This document shows, piece after piece, positions 1 to 12,934 of a stretch of 64,000 bases of DNA. How positions within the stretch are numbered: the first letter of the stretch is position 1; each line of letters begins with the position of its first letter. The notes below the pieces were generated by a model. The model saw only the letters and a program-made list of their open reading frames with translations, was not told the DNA's origin and made no database searches. Origin of the DNA: Marsupella aquatica (Eukaryota > Marchantiophyta); assembly GCA_973895155.1 (NCBI GenBank), contig OZ316891.1, positions 2,170,001 through 2,234,000 on the forward strand, given 5' to 3'. The position numbers were made by a program, and so were the translations under genes.

Positions 1-916
1 TCGCCTGCTTTTGGGATCTTATTTCTTACAGTAGTTATTTTTGGGGTGACTTTACAAGAGCTTGTGAGTAGTTTGAGTGGTTTCTTTCACAAAAGCTAAT
101 CTTTTTGGCCCTTTAACGATAAAGAATATATGTGTACACGGCTAAAGGAGTTTGGAATGATCTTCTGCCCCCATATGTCTATACCTGTAGCAAACGGTAT
201 TAGAATAATTTGATAGAGGACAAGTTGGGGACCCACTCCACCTAAAAGTCATACAGTTGTTTGGCTACGGCCCTTCCGCTAGGACATCTGGGAGGGCATA
301 CCGTGCCACTTTTAAGGCTCAAAATAGGAATGGACCAAGCCGCCACATGAAGAGACTTCCACGAGAGGTGGTCTATATATAGTCTTAGACTAAAATGTGC
401 TTCACATAAGCAAAATTGGGGGCCCACTCCATTCCATGTAGGATGGGCAAGAGTTTAGAAGGAAATGACTCCAAGCACCTAGCAACTGTTTCTCCCCAAT
501 GGATGGCTGCTATCACATTTTGGATGGCAAAAACATTGAAAGTGCTCCAGCTTCTTGTAAAGCCACCCTTAGCTAGGGCCGTGGGGTCTCTGTTTTTAGT
601 CTGGGGCCAAGTAAGGAGAGGTGACAAGTCACTTGTGATAGTGCCAGGTTAGCACAGGGCACATGTCATTGTGAGGAGATTTGAGGAACATTTTTGAATA
701 AGAAATGCATGGCTTCCACCCAAATCAAAAAGTGTAGATGGAGATCAAAGTCCATGCTCTTACAACCTACCCTTTTTCGAGAGAGATAAAATGCCTTCAC
801 AGAAGAAAAAGGAAAAAATAGATGAGAAAAAATGCATCCTTATGAGTCTTATTTTGTATTTTAATTTGATCAAGGTTGTGGGTATCATGTGCATACACAT
901 TGTGACACAACATACA

Positions 917-1048
917 TCGCTTGTCACACACTACCATACATAGGCACCACCAACATAAGCAAATGAGATACAAATGAAACTCTCGCTTGTCACACACTAC
1001 CATACATAGGCACCACCAACATAAACAAATGAGATACAAGTGAAACTC
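917..1048. repeat. 66-bp tandem duplication, 2 copies
   Basis: Two head-to-tail copies (917-982 and 983-1048) begin TCGCTTGTCACACACTACC and differ at only two positions, so the duplication is recent. The repeat makes a duplicated peptide in a minus-strand frame, which I take as a by-product. Confidence 0.9.
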
Positions 1049-1854
1049 ATGTCTGTACACACATGTCCAAAATTCACAATAATATTCATAAGAGTTGATT
1101 AGTGATTGTAGTCAACAATACACAATTGATCTGATGACACAAAAATGTTGAGCCAAATGCACCTTGCGCTTCAAGGAATCCACATTACATACACACAACC
1201 TAGTTGACCACACCATAGCCGCCGACGCTCATGTTAGAAGGCTTAACATTGAAAGATGAGCTTTCAAGCCACCACAAAGGGATAATTATTCAACTAAACA
1301 TGTGATCTGGGGTTTCTGTGACCAGGAAGTGAACAAAATCTGACCGGCAGCAGCAGCCGTGATACTTTTATGAACTGTCCTGCCTAGACATCCATTGTAG
1401 TATGTAATTATTGTCCAGAAATGTTTTACTTGTGGGTAAGAGATTGAGAATACCCAAACCCTCCCAAAATTGGTAACACACCCGTAACCTATCTGTACAT
1501 AAATTATGCAACTCACACCATTTGCAAACTGTATACCATCTACGTATTTGCCTAGTCACATTTAGCACAACTGTAAAAATGCAAAATTATGCACCTCACA
1601 CCCCAAATTGTACCCCAGCTGCCTGTTTGCCATTCAACACAACATTAAAAATGAAAATGCTTTTACGCCCCGTTACCGTTCCTGCCCAAAGCGTTACCCT
1701 ACACGTATAGAGTGCCGAGGTGATCAAAATTCCCAGAGAGCCAACGGTCCCCGCCCACGGCGTCCTGTCCCCAGTAAGCTGCCCACCGTCGGCCCTGCCC
1801 CACCGCAGGGCCACCCCGTCTCGTGGCTCCTTTCCACCCTGCGCTGATGGCAGA

Positions 1855-1912
1855 CCATGCCAGGCCAAGCCATGCCAGGCCAGGCCAGGCCAGGCCAAGC
1901 CAGGCCAGGACA
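1855..1912. repeat. GGCCA minisatellite
   Basis: About ten near-perfect tandem copies of a 5-bp unit (GCCAG/GCCAA). Confidence 0.85.
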
Positions 1913-2949
1913 GCCCGCAATCTTTGCTGGCTCTCTCGTTGGCTCCCTCGGTTCCGGTTGCATGCGAGAACCGGAGCGCAAGCGCGTTGGGCTTGACTTG
2001 AAGAATTTATTGAAGAGAAATTGTGTGGCAGAGAGACTGCTCATTTCTCGCAGTCGGCCTCGATTCGCGAGCTGATGGAAGTTCCTTTCTTTGGCTTCTT
2101 TTTGCATCGGGATTCGATAGGAGTGATCTTCTGGGAGCTGTGATTATTATTAAATCCTTATTTTCCCGAACTACCACGATAGAGCAGAAATCCTGATCCA
2201 AGGGGTGGTGTCTTCCTGCCCACTTCGGAAGGCAGCTAATTGGAGAAAGAGGGCTGACAAGTGACTACACTACTACTGGCTCGTCTTTCGGCAATCCCCC
2301 CTCTTTTTCGCCATTACGATACCACTTTGGGAAGCTCGTTGATCAATATCACTCTCTCTAAAGATTGACTCACGGTAGGGGTACTTTTAGTCTTCTGTCT
2401 GCATTCTGTGCAAGCTCGAGGCAACTACCGTTTACTTCTGTGCTTCGGGTCTGACACCAATGTCGATCCCTCATATGGAGGTGAGTATCGCAATTAAAGA
2501 AAACTGCAGCTCATCACTCGTTTTGGGGGTTGCCATTGGTGGTTCTTCTGCATGTTCCCTGTTCTACAGTCGTTAATGCAACTGTAGAGCTGAGGACCTT
2601 CAGCTTGGCTTGTGTATTTGTGTCATTGTGGTACTGTGAAGAAGTTGGGTTGGGCTTGAGTTTACATTTGGGGTGCATGACCGGTGGAGTTTCTGCTGCC
2701 TGCATGCCTGCCTATAAAGTTAGCAGGACATGTGTTGAGATCGAGGGTTTGACTGTAGCAATTGAATGAAACGGTTTGACACGTATGTCAGTAAAGCCCT
2801 TGGACAGGTTTGGGTACTTCTGACCATTAGCGCAAGTTGGGCTTCGGTTGGAATTATTCTGTTCACCTAGTAATACGACTATTTTGGAGCTTTTCCTCCT
2901 GGTCTTGCGGCCCGCAGCTCTACCCTCCCCCCACTCTGGCTAACCCTGC

Positions 2950-3226
2950 CCTGGGGTGCTTGTGATTAGTCCTTTCCTTTTTCGTGTTCACGCTCAATTG
3001 CTCCGTTCGCAGCACATTTGCTTTCTCTCAGTTTTTCTCTGCAGCCCTCCTTTTCTCTCTACACGTTTTGCTTTCTATCTCGCCTTTTCCCGGGCCTCTC
3101 GCTTTCTCTCTCCTACTCATGCATCTCCAGCGCGAACTGGATTTAGACTTCTGCTCGAACTTGTATCCATTGCTCTGAGTCGACTCCAGCTTTCTGGGTG
3201 TTCTTTCCCCTTGCTGACATAGGAGT
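2950..3226 (+). promoter_or_regulatory. CT-rich leader/promoter-proximal region of HMA gene 1
   Basis: A pyrimidine-rich tract (many CTCTC/TTTCTC runs) lies just upstream of the chosen start codon at 3227. CT-rich 5' leaders are common in plant genes, and a similar tract precedes the plus-strand gene near 46.0 kb. A TATAAAG-like string lies at about 2712. The transcription start cannot be fixed from sequence alone. Confidence 0.35.
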
Positions 3227-4158
3227 ATGGCTCAACCTGTGCAGCTGTTCTACGAAGGGTACGACCCGACGTGGGTGTTGGGCAGGGACAAAGGGCCTCC
3301 AGTCGAAACCAAGCCGAAGCCACCTGCACCTAAGGAAGAGAAGAAGCCAGTAAATACTATCCCGACCCAAATTGCATGACGAGCTTCTTTTTCTCGTTTG
3401 ATGTGAGTAGTAGAGGAGGTAGATGTGATTGGATTCAACAAGCCGTTGTGCATTGCTTTCTGGTTTAGTGTTCCTATCTATCCCATTCGAGCTTTGTGTG
3501 AAGTGTCTTTCGTTGGTTGTCCTTGATCGTGAATCTCACCGAATGGTTCGTCAAAATCTGTCACAGCCGGGTCCCATCGAATTGAAGGTGCCTTTCTGCT
3601 GTGAAGGATGCCAGAAGAATATTCAGTCTGCTCTGATTGAACTGGAAGGTTTGTGATGTTGCGACTTTTTCCATTGCTCCAGGACTAATTAGTTATTCCC
3701 TGCTCGGCTACTAATTTTGTTCACTCGGAATGTTTGGTCAGTTGCAATACGTGAGTCTGATGATGTATTACAGGAAACACGAGGTTACCAACCCCTGTGT
3801 GAAAACTTTCTCTGGTTTTTTGCGGCTGAATGTCGAGAGTAAAATTTGTTGATGAACAGTCCAGAGCGTTTCAGTGATGTGGCGTGAGGTTTTAGGACCC
3901 CCCTGTCAAGTCAGGAAGGCGGACGGTACTGGCCCTCTTCCCGTTATGGAATTTAATGGAGAGCTTGATGGTGCGATTGCAGGCGTGGATTCATTGAGAT
4001 TGGATCCTGACGCCGAGAAGGTGACCATCACAGGGAAGGTGAAGCCGGAGGATGCGCTGAAAGAAGCCAGGAAGGTTGTGAAGCGGTCTGACTTCTGGCC
4101 CAAGAAAAAGGAGGAAGGAAAGAAAGACGAAGGAAAGAAGGACGACAAGAAAAAGTAA
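3227..4158 (+). CDS. HMA (heavy-metal-associated) domain protein, 3 exons
   Basis: Exons 3227-3349, 3567-3648 and 3983-4158 join in frame across GT-AG introns (phases 0 and 1) to give a 126-residue protein. Exon 1 starts MAQPVQLFYEGY and ends in a Pro/Lys/Glu-rich linker. Exon 2 encodes IELKVPFCCEGCQKNI, the first strand and metal-binding loop of an HMA fold; the CEGC pair is the CxxC that binds Cu or similar metals in this family. Exon 3 completes the fold (LRLDPDAEKVTITGKV) and ends in a Lys/Glu/Asp-rich tail. There is no C-terminal CaaX box, so unlike isoprenylated HIPP proteins it is probably a soluble metallochaperone-like protein. Intron positions match those of the related gene at 11.9-12.9 kb, so the two are ancient duplicates. 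Metal specificity cannot be told. Confidence 0.85.
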
Positions 4159-5219
4159 TGTTAGCCAGCCGCCGTTGACAGCCTCTACACTACAGTGTGT
4201 GCTGACTCATTCTGGGGATGATGAAGGCTTATTATGATGATAGTTATTGAGGGATATAGGTTTGTTGGAACTTGAGATTTTCAGCTGGTGCGCATTCTTT
4301 TGATTTGCTGTTGGATGGGAGGTCTGTGGGCTTGAATCTGCCGGCGAACAATCCGTCCTGAGACCCTCAAGTGACGACAGTTTTGGACCTCGAACATTCG
4401 TGGGGGGCGATTGCTGCTTTAGATTTAATTTCTTCTGCTGTTCATATAGGAGTCTTCTGCTAGTTCCTGGGATGGTAGCCTCGGATGCCCCCCAAGGATT
4501 TGGTGACTTCTGCTCTTGGGATCCAGTACCGGTGAAGAGCCTACTTATGATTTTGTAAATAGATTTGCAGGGCCAGAAGCCCCGGATTATACGTAGGGCG
4601 TTGTTCAATTTTACTGGATCAGAACCCCAGCTCCTCATTTCCCTAGCAACGGACGTATCCGTGTATCCTTTCTAGCCATAGACAGCTGACGTTTTGTCCT
4701 TGCTTCTTGTCCATCCCTTACACTCCTGGTAGGAACTTTGGTGCCGATTAGTTGGTTGTTGAGGGTGTCTACACGGAGTTCCGTTCCGGGGTTCCGTTGG
4801 ACATGACATCGCTAGGCATCTCAGTTTCTGAGTAGAATATACATATAATGTAATTATGTAACGGTGATACTGCTACTAGCTGTGGTTGTGGTTCGATTCC
4901 ATATGTACCCATTTCGTGAGTGCAAGGATTCGCTTTGAATTTGCATTCCTTACTTTCTCCTACATAGACTCCAGGAGTGCTCAGTTACTTTATAAATTTC
5001 ACGCTCAAGTATTGAGAGGACTCCCAGGTCTACCTGGCTAGAGTAAGGTCAATGCAAAGCAATCTGGATTCCGAATCAGATGGTAGTGGTTGATTTATTT
5101 GTATTCGGGGCATTCCTGTCTTCCGCTGATAGCCATTTTAGCTGACGGGATTTGTTTGCTATTAAAGTTATCCGTATGTCTCAACCAGGTCAGTTGATCA
5201 GCGTAGTCGTTTGGAAGTC

Positions 5220-5640
5220 TTGACTCTTGATTGGGTTTGTAAAATGGCACCCCATTTCCCACAAATCCACTCAGCAAGAATTATTGACGTGTTTAGTATG
5301 CTTGGATACCTGTGGAGGGGACTGTCGTTCACCCACATAGCCACTCAGCGTACTTTGCCTCTTCAAGTACCGACATCTTTATTCCCTATGGATTGTTGTG
5401 GTGGGGACTCTTGTTCACCCACAAATCCACTCCTCAGCCTAATTCGCCTCGTCAAGGACCGACGTGCGCCATGTGGATTGTTGTGGAGGGGACTTACGTT
5501 CACCCGCAAATCCACTTCCAAGCTTAATCGTCGTTGACAAGTCTTTCTTGGATCATTGTGGAGTCATGTTCATCATTGAGCAAAGATCCTGGAATTGAAC
5601 ATTCTCTAAAGATGTCGCGTTTCCCACAAATGCACCGTTC
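5220..5640. repeat. ~85-bp degenerate tandem array
   Basis: Units starting near 5304, 5390, 5475 and 5550, plus a partial one before 5304, share GGATTGTTGTGGWGGGGAC followed by GTTCACCCACAAATCCACT. Divergence between units is substantial, so the array is old. No coding function is evident. Confidence 0.75.
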
Positions 5641-7775
5641 TCAGTTTTTAGTTTCCGCCTGAAATTACAGATGTTCGTCCTAATTGGATTACCATTGTGG
5701 AACGGGCTCATTTCCTCCATAGAATAAGATTCTCGAGCGTAAAGACCTGTCATAGAGCTTGATCAGGGCCCGGCCTTGATTGATGTCGTGGGTGGTCTTT
5801 CGATGGAGCAATCTCGATGAGCCTTCTAGAAGCCTGTCCTGTGCTGTCCTGCCCTTTCATAGCAAACCGTTCGGGTAGAAGGGAGTCAAATTATTGTTAC
5901 AGTAGTATGTGCCTCTGCCCGTGGCCGTGGTGGTACTAATTCGAGCTCTAATCATGCGATTCTTGCCGACGCCCGCGCGCTTTCTGACCAGAAGACAGAC
6001 ACATGCAGTAGTTAATTTCAGTCACGTCTTGGCAGCATCATTCTGTTCCTGGTTACTAAGGCGGTTCGACCTTCCAGACAACTAATTTCAACACTTCTAA
6101 GCAGGCTGTATTGCGATGCACTATACTGTACTGGAATTAGGAGGAGGGCAATGTCCATACATGTATCCCAGTTTTATCATACTGTATGCCGTAGTTTTCT
6201 TCCGTACATTCATCCAGTTTCCAAAGATTTAACGCTCAATGAGGATTTGCACTTTTGGAGCGTATGATCTCGTATATAGCTTCATGTGCAGCTCTGGTGC
6301 CTGAAGCTCCGAACGTCCAAATGGGAGGTGAAGGTGAGTGGATTAGCAGCGCCTAGGTGGGTTTTGTGGAAACTCTCCCAATGCAGCAGATGTCAGCAAA
6401 ATAAGAGGAGAATGGATTGGCATAGCCTTCCAGGTGACCCTGATGGGTCATAATCCTCTCGCAACGCCGCACATCTCACAGCCAGGATGACAAAAAAGTC
6501 GTCTGTACATTAAAACGTTTGCTACAAAGCAGTCCCCTCACGCGTCGTCTCTCTGATTATGTCAACACCTAATTATCTGCTGGTGCAAGCCACAGATCAT
6601 AGTTTTATCCAAATTTTGTCCCTACCTCCGACATTCTCTAACGACGGATGGATTCTTTGCTCTGCGGGCAAGTCCTTCCTATCAGCTTGCCGTAGTTTGA
6701 TCATCATTATGATTCTGAAAGCAAGATTTTGTTTCCGTGCCTTGTAATCAGATACATAGTGCACTGAAAAGTTTCCCCTCTAATCCCGTTTCCCAGCGCC
6801 AAGTAGAGCGCAGTACAGTCCTCTTCAAGCCCACAGTTTGGCCTGTAGTGTCCTTGAAGCATTTTCTATCTCTCCTTGTCGAGCTACGTCAAATCATTGA
6901 GTCGGTTGTAGATTGCCTAGCAAGGCAGAAGAAGACAGACTGCCGTAGCCGTCAGGTAAGTGTCTTGATAAGGTCGTCTAACAGGACATAGGAGTATGTG
7001 GTTGTAGTTTCTCCCACTGAAAACTCTTACACGCTGCCCCTGTGCTCCCACAAACCAGCTAAGCTACGTTGAATTTCAGTACGGGTAAGCAAGTGGGGAT
7101 AAAGGACCTTCGACTGGACGTCATTTGGTCGTATTGTATGAAAGGTAAGTAAACTCGGGTTCGCACTTCACAGCGTTGATTGATTCAGGCTCTCGAAGTG
7201 GAGCCACTAGACTTCTGCATTCTAACTGGGTTTCCTGGCATTGAGTTAGGTTTGGCATTACTATGGGCCCCAGATGTGAATAACAGCGGTTTGACGCTGG
7301 ATGGAATCAACATTATCTCGTGACTTCTGTCTCGATTATATGATGACAGCCATTGTCGGTTCCACATCTGGCGTAGATTCAACCATAATTCAATCTGATT
7401 CTCTTGTTGATTTTATTTTCACATTTGAGGTTTGATTACGTGTATCGCGTCATCACAGATTAGACCACTTAATTAGACTTGCTCGAATGATCATACGGGG
7501 ACTGCGATCGAAGCTGTTGGTCCTGAGGTAAGACCACTCTCAGCCGCACCTTTCTCCGGCACAATACTGTACTAGCAGGAGGATTTGTCTTAGAGCTTAC
7601 ACCTAGCTAGGGGAGGGACGATCCGGTAGAATTTTTTGAGGCCGAGGGGGAAAGCACGACTTCAACTGCACGGGATCGCAATCGCAATCGCAATCAATTA
7701 CAATGATTATTTTAGTGTTACCGGTGGGGTTTGTCTCTCACATTGGATACCTGCGGTAGTGCTCCCAGATAAGCA

Positions 7776-7812
7776 TATGCAACTGATTTGTGTTGCACAA
7801 ATCAGTTGCATA
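7776..7812. repeat. perfect inverted repeat, 17-bp stem with 3-nt loop
   Basis: The left arm TATGCAACTGATTTGTG is followed by TTG and then its exact reverse complement. A transcript would fold into a stable hairpin. The arms are too short for a typical plant miRNA precursor, and the context is noncoding. Confidence 0.9.
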
Positions 7813-8025
7813 GTTAAGAACCTAATAAGTTGGCACAAGTAAATCCACAGACCTGTACAAACACACCACAGGCCTCATCATGAGAATCTGTTCGTAAGGA
7901 TGGTACGCAAGTTAATTGCTTCATGAGTGATGGTCTGGTCTGGTCTGCGGTGCCTGCATGCCTGAGTACTCGCCTGCTTATCTCTGACGTTGTTTAGTCC
8001 CCTTTGTAGATCGTTCACCATATTG

Positions 8026-8290
8026 TACTGTACCCACTTTTTGTTGATGAGTTGATAGAAGTACGATGAACTATTGGAATCTCTAGTTGAACGCATTTTA
8101 TGGTAAATACCGTCTTAGCTCATAGCGACATAGCATGAAAGCATCTGCGTTTACCATTTTGTAATTCTGTACTGTGCCCACTTTATTATAATGAGTTGAT
8201 AAAGTACGATGAATTATTGGAATCTCTAGTTGAACGCATTTTATAGTAAATACCTCCATAGCTCATGGTATGAAAGCAGCTGCACGGCCT
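8026..8290. repeat. ~143-bp tandem duplication
   Basis: Two copies (from about 8026 and 8169) share a run including GAGTTGATARAAGTACGATGAAYTATTGG and a following TTGAACGCATTTTAT segment. They differ by small indels. Confidence 0.8.
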
Positions 8291-11200
8291 GCAAGGCAGT
8301 TTCCTTGAAATGTCTCAGCTAGAGGAACGAGTGGAGCACAGAATGTCCAGCACCCAATGGGTAGGGGCGTCTCCTTCGCTTGGAAGCAAGGAGTTTAGTT
8401 AGACACCGAGGTCTCTTTGAATACATAGCATGAGACTTACACAGCCGAATCTAACCCACAAAGGTACTGTAATGTATGTTAGCTACGGGTCTGGTAATCA
8501 CCTGCTTCCAATTGATTTGAGGGTCGCCCAAAGAGTGGTTGGGACTATCCCAAGCCTACAAATTCGTACTCCTCTCAGGCGAAGTTCGATCCGTCGCATA
8601 TCCATCGCTAACTTTAGCGCACCTGTGCAACCAGGTTCATCTAGTTCCTGGCCACTTCTAGTCGTTGCAGAAGTTTCGCTGTGTCTGCCTACCCAATATT
8701 TGTGTTGCTGGTGGTCCCATCCCGCGTTTTCGAACTTGCCATTATGATGGCTTCAGGATTCTTGGCGCGAACGCTCCCGACATAGCTACGAAATGATTAA
8801 GGCGATGCAGAATTACAGAGTACGATATCTGTAGTATGTCTTCCAGTCTTAAGTTATTCTCTGTCCTTCTGCTCTGCCGTAGAACGAGTTTACCACCGAA
8901 TTAGTTGTATGTACCGTAATTAATTAGTTTCCAATCGCTGTGCGTAAAGCGCTGGTTGTTTCGTACCCATGAAGCGTGGTACAGTCTTCCGGATTGGATG
9001 GCTCTAAGTCACCAGGGTCCAGAGGGCTCTGCAAATTCTGTTCTCTTTTGCTGAGTAACTCAGTCATTAATTTAGGTTGAAGCCAAATTAGATCTGACCT
9101 CAAGGCTTCTGGCTCCGTGCACTCATTACGGTACTACCTCTCTCACTGGATGGAGCATAGTCCACCTCTGTTTTTCGTATTGGACAAGTCGTGTTTACTT
9201 CTGAATGATGTGATGAGGTCGTCGAGGTCTAGTTTTGCATGCTTGATAAGCATATGACTCTGTAACTAGCAGGAACTCTTAGTTTTTGAACTCTTAGTTT
9301 TTGAACACTTCGGTTACCGTTCTTAGTTGTGGTGCGTTAATCGTTCCTAACGTTGCGATAGGCTTTCGAGTTCCTCTCACGTGGAGAGATATGTCTGCGG
9401 AATTGGGCCATTATAATTTAGTACTGAGTACTTCCGTTGCGTTAACTAACAAGCTGCGTCCCGTGGCTGTACCACTCTATTTTTTGTTGTTCACTACGTC
9501 GTTCTGTTATGTTCCTTGCGACTTTTCCAGTAACAACGTATGCACCACCCCAATTGATAATGCGCCTTTGTTTTAGAGAATTTCTGGAAGTTGGTTTAAT
9601 CATGAGGGTAGTCTGTTATTATGACGTTGGATCCCACTCCCGTTTTCCCGGTGGTGGAAGATCCGATCACTTGAAAGAATCAACAGGAAACTGACAAAGA
9701 AATCGTTTACTCTAATTGGGATGAAGTAAGGAGTAGTATTTATTGCAAGTAATTCATTGCTATAGAAATTTGAGTCCTTTCCTAATTCTGATCATTCAAA
9801 AGTAGAAGAGAAGTTTAACATGGTGGGGAGGGTCCTTCCTCTATCCCATCGGAGCCTGACATAGGTCTTGCTCAATGATCTTGCTTTTCTGAACTTTTAT
9901 TTGATTGTGTTTTACTGTAGCTGGAATAGAGTGACCCAACCCACACTGAAAATTCTAGGCTCCAGCTCCTTCAGCTTGGGCCTGAATTGGTGGCCGTATC
10001 TAGATTCAAGCTTAGGAATGCACGCCGAGCAGACTCGTAGTACAGCCTGAGGGACGCAACTTTTCAGCTATGTCCACCGCACATACTCGTGGCGTTGGAG
10101 AACAGGTCCTTTAGCTCTCCTGTCGTTTTGTTGTTGTTGTTCCGCCTTGAAAATCCAGCTTCGTAACCATAATGGAGAGTAATTTAGGTCCTAAAGCTCG
10201 CCTCTCTTCTACCTCACAAGATGCACTGATGAGTAGTTTTTCATCCCTCCATGTCTTGAACGACAATTTTTGGCCATCTTCATAGCATTGGGACTGGGCT
10301 TGAAGAGTCCCAACACTTGCTCAAGACAGATTGGAGAGATTCTAATAGTCAAAATCATGCTGATTCATGTTTATTGTTTTAGTAAGCATTGAATTGAATT
10401 CTTTGAGCCAGGTAGGCCAGTTTGTAGAGCCTTGGGACTCATGCTTGACACAAGTTGTAAGCTTTTGTGGTTCCTAGTATTTTTTGAGGCTTTCCATCCA
10501 GGGTCAAGAGTTGAGTGCTTCCAAGATGGGCGTCTGATGAGGACTCTGACCCTCATTATTCCCTTCCAATACTCCAGCATTTTAGGAGGGATATATGAAA
10601 ATGGGCATTTGCCTTGTAAGGGCATTTGTACGACTCAGGACGATAGGCAGTCCGTTGCAATTTAGTTGTAACAAGGTGATGATTTTCTTCGTAGAAACCC
10701 AGTTCAAATGCCTTTCTACATCCATCTTGCCTTACTCCATCCATCTTGATACACCATGGAGATAGTATATGCACCTCTATTTGGGCACGACGGACATAAT
10801 TAACAGATACATAGCCGTGATGGAGAAGACGGGGGGATGCGAATATGCTTCTTCTGCCTTCATGGGATATCCATCGTTATGAAAGGCTTTGCATGTTGTA
10901 CGCATGTAGTAAATGCAATTGACGTCATACCGATATCGTACGTCGAAAGCATTCTGTCCGAACAAATCAAATCTGTGTTTTCAGAAGTTAGACTCATTAC
11001 GGGTGCCAGACCAAGGGACTACGTAGTACGTGTTCTCTGAATATGTGCAGACAAAGTGAGAACTCAGTTCCGGCTGTAGACTCCTTCAAGATTGATCATA
11101 CCCTTGGACCTCCTGACAAAGTCGCACCTTGACTGATGAGAGTCACGCCAGGATGCTTTTGCTTGAAAGGCAGGTCTCTCTCTTGATATTCTGTTCTTGC

Positions 11201-11856
11201 AGCTGGATTGAATATGGAAGGCTCTTTAGGATTTGTAGCTGACCTGTTTCACTCCAGTCATTGAAGCTGACGTGAGGCAGTAAAGACGGTCCTAGTTGTT
11301 TAGTTGGGTGTTCGAATTCGGAATTCGTAGGAGAGAACGCCAACGAGTCTGTTCCCGACGCTGCAATTCTTGGTAGTGCGTAGCTCGGTAAACATTTGCC
11401 CTTGGCATTGCTGCGAAATATTGTCGTAATCAATTGGGTCGATCAATTTGTGAAGCTTCCACTTTTTAAGGATTTTCTCATGCGAACTTCCGCTTCTCCT
11501 ACCGGTCATTGAGGATTTTAATAGCAGAGCGAGGGTACTGTGGAGGACTTCGGTGTTGGTTATCTTGGGTGATATTGAAGATTGGAATGAAGCTGCCAGG
11601 TTCTGTTTGCTGCTCTCCTGTATAAGTTAGAAGCTTTGGGACAAACTTTAGTAGTTACTAGGGATTTATCTTTTGTCCAGCCCTTTCACAAAAGTAAGGT
11701 TATGGTTTTCTGTAGCCATGTGTAGATCCTTAGATATCTGGTGAGTGCACTGGTGGTCATAGAAGCTGAAGGTCGAGGCCGTTTTCATCACATGTACATC
11801 TCATAGGCTTTGATCGATAGACACCTTTCTAACGAAAAATTGCTTTGCATACACAG

Positions 11857-12934
11857 AGACGGGGCTGGTGGTGGTGGTGGTGGTGGAGGTGGTGGCGGGG
11901 GTGGTGGTAAGAAAGAAGGCGGTGGCGGTGGCGGCGGTGGTGGCGGTGGTGGTGGCGGGGGTGGTGCCAAGAAAGAAGGTGGTGGTGGTGGTGGTGGAGG
12001 AGGAGGAGGAGGAGGAGGAGGAGGTGGAGGAGGAGGTGGCGGAGGGGGTGGTGGCGGTGGAGGGAAGAAAGAAGAGAAAAAGTAAGTATGCGGCTAGTTA
12101 TTCATGTAGAAGCTCAAAGTGCGTGCAATGACAATCTCCTCTTTTATTTTGAGTAAACCTGCTTCTAACGAAATGGAATTGCATACAGAGATCCTGGTGG
12201 TGGTGGTGGCGGTGGTGGTGGAGGTGGCGGTGGCGGTAAGAAAGACGAGAAAAAGGAAGAGAAGAAAGACGTAGGTTGAGGGCCATTGTGTCCATTGTGA
12301 CAAATGTCGTTTTGGCATATCATTGGAATACACGAATTGGAATTTTTGGCATCAATGTTTGCTTTTGCTATGACCTGCGGTCCCCCATAAAGCGAAAGTT
12401 AACGCCTGCTTTTGGACAATGCAGGGACCTCCACCTCCAATTGAGTTGAAGGTGACAATCTGCTGTGAAGGATGTGTTTTGAGGGTGTACAGTGCGCTCA
12501 AGAATGTTGATGGTGAGCAATCACGTAAATTTTAAATAAGCAGTCATAGAATTCCTGGGATTCCTCATCTATAAGATAAGTGCTGTCTTCGAACACCTCA
12601 AGCGATTTACACTTGTGATCCTGGTCGCAGTTCAAGTCGTTGAAGTGGTTGTGGAAATGTTCGTAATGAATGAATCGAGTCACAAGTAGTAATTGTGTAA
12701 TTGCTAGCCTTTTGGGCCACGGCAGATTGCTCAGTCGCTGTTGAAGCAATACCCACAATAACTGTGGCAATAACAATTTGTTTGAAATGATTTGGTGCAG
12801 ATGTTACTGAAGTTAATGTGAACCCTACTACCGGGAAAATTACAGTCACTGGAAAAGCGAAGCCTGAAAAAGTCTTAAAGGCAGTGAAAAAGGTGAAACC
12901 AGGAGCAGAACTGATTGCTGGAAAGAAAAAGTAA
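11857..12934 (+). CDS. glycine-rich HMA-domain protein (first exon not found)
   Basis: Four exons join in frame: 11857-12081, 12189-12270, 12425-12512 and 12801-12934 (phases 2, 0 and 1 between them). They encode 175 residues plus an upstream exon ending in phase 2 that I could not find. The first two exons are Gly runs broken by KKEGG/KKEEKK linkers. The third encodes GPPPPIELKVTICCEGC, the HMA strand and metal loop with the CxxC pair. The last completes the fold (VNVNPTTGKITVTGKAKPEK) and ends AGKKK, without a CaaX box. Introns around the HMA half sit where they do in the gene at 3.2 kb. The two Gly exons, and the AACGAAA...GCATACA(CA)GAG sequence before each, are duplicates. Probable metal-binding protein; the role of the Gly region is unknown. 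Confidence 0.7.
11867..12063. repeat. GGT/GGA/GGC trinucleotide tract
   Basis: Near-continuous GGN triplets, interrupted twice by AAGAAAGAAGG. The tract is in the coding frame of the HMA gene and encodes poly-Gly. It is probably length-variable between individuals. Confidence 0.9.

Larger units (their letters stand above)
1..2900. other. intergenic, no confident gene
   Basis: Only short open frames on both strands, none with a recognisable domain. The stretch holds a 66-bp direct duplication near 0.9-1.05 kb and a GGCCA-type minisatellite near 1.86-1.91 kb, both listed separately. The longest frame (about 1724-2107, minus) is driven by the minisatellite and is probably noncoding. Confidence 0.5.
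4159..11856. other. gene-poor interval between the two HMA genes
   Basis: The first few hundred bases are probably the 3' UTR of HMA gene 1. The rest has only short frames with no recognisable domain. It holds an ~85-bp tandem array (5.2-5.6 kb), a perfect 37-bp hairpin (7.78 kb) and a ~143-bp duplication (8.0-8.3 kb). The missing first exon of HMA gene 2 should lie near the right end; I could not identify it. Confidence 0.45.

Noticed and set aside
917-1048. short direct repeats as a CRISPR-like array
   Set aside because: Only two adjacent copies without spacers, in a eukaryotic context.
1724-2107. 127-codon minus-strand frame through the GGCCA minisatellite
   Set aside because: Its middle is repeat-coded and the flanks have no domain.
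4207-4638. 143-codon minus-strand frame behind HMA gene 1
   Set aside because: It lies antisense to the probable 3' UTR, has no recognisable domain and no other support; length alone is not enough.
4820-4910. tRNA-like GGTTCGATTCC string
   Set aside because: The surrounding bases do not form acceptor, D or anticodon stems.
11788-11970. poly-Pro minus-strand frame
   Set aside because: Antisense shadow of the glycine-coding tract.
11810-12085. Gly-rich frame read straight through its 5' border
   Set aside because: No ATG; the upstream part is intron, as shown by the duplicated acceptor sequence.
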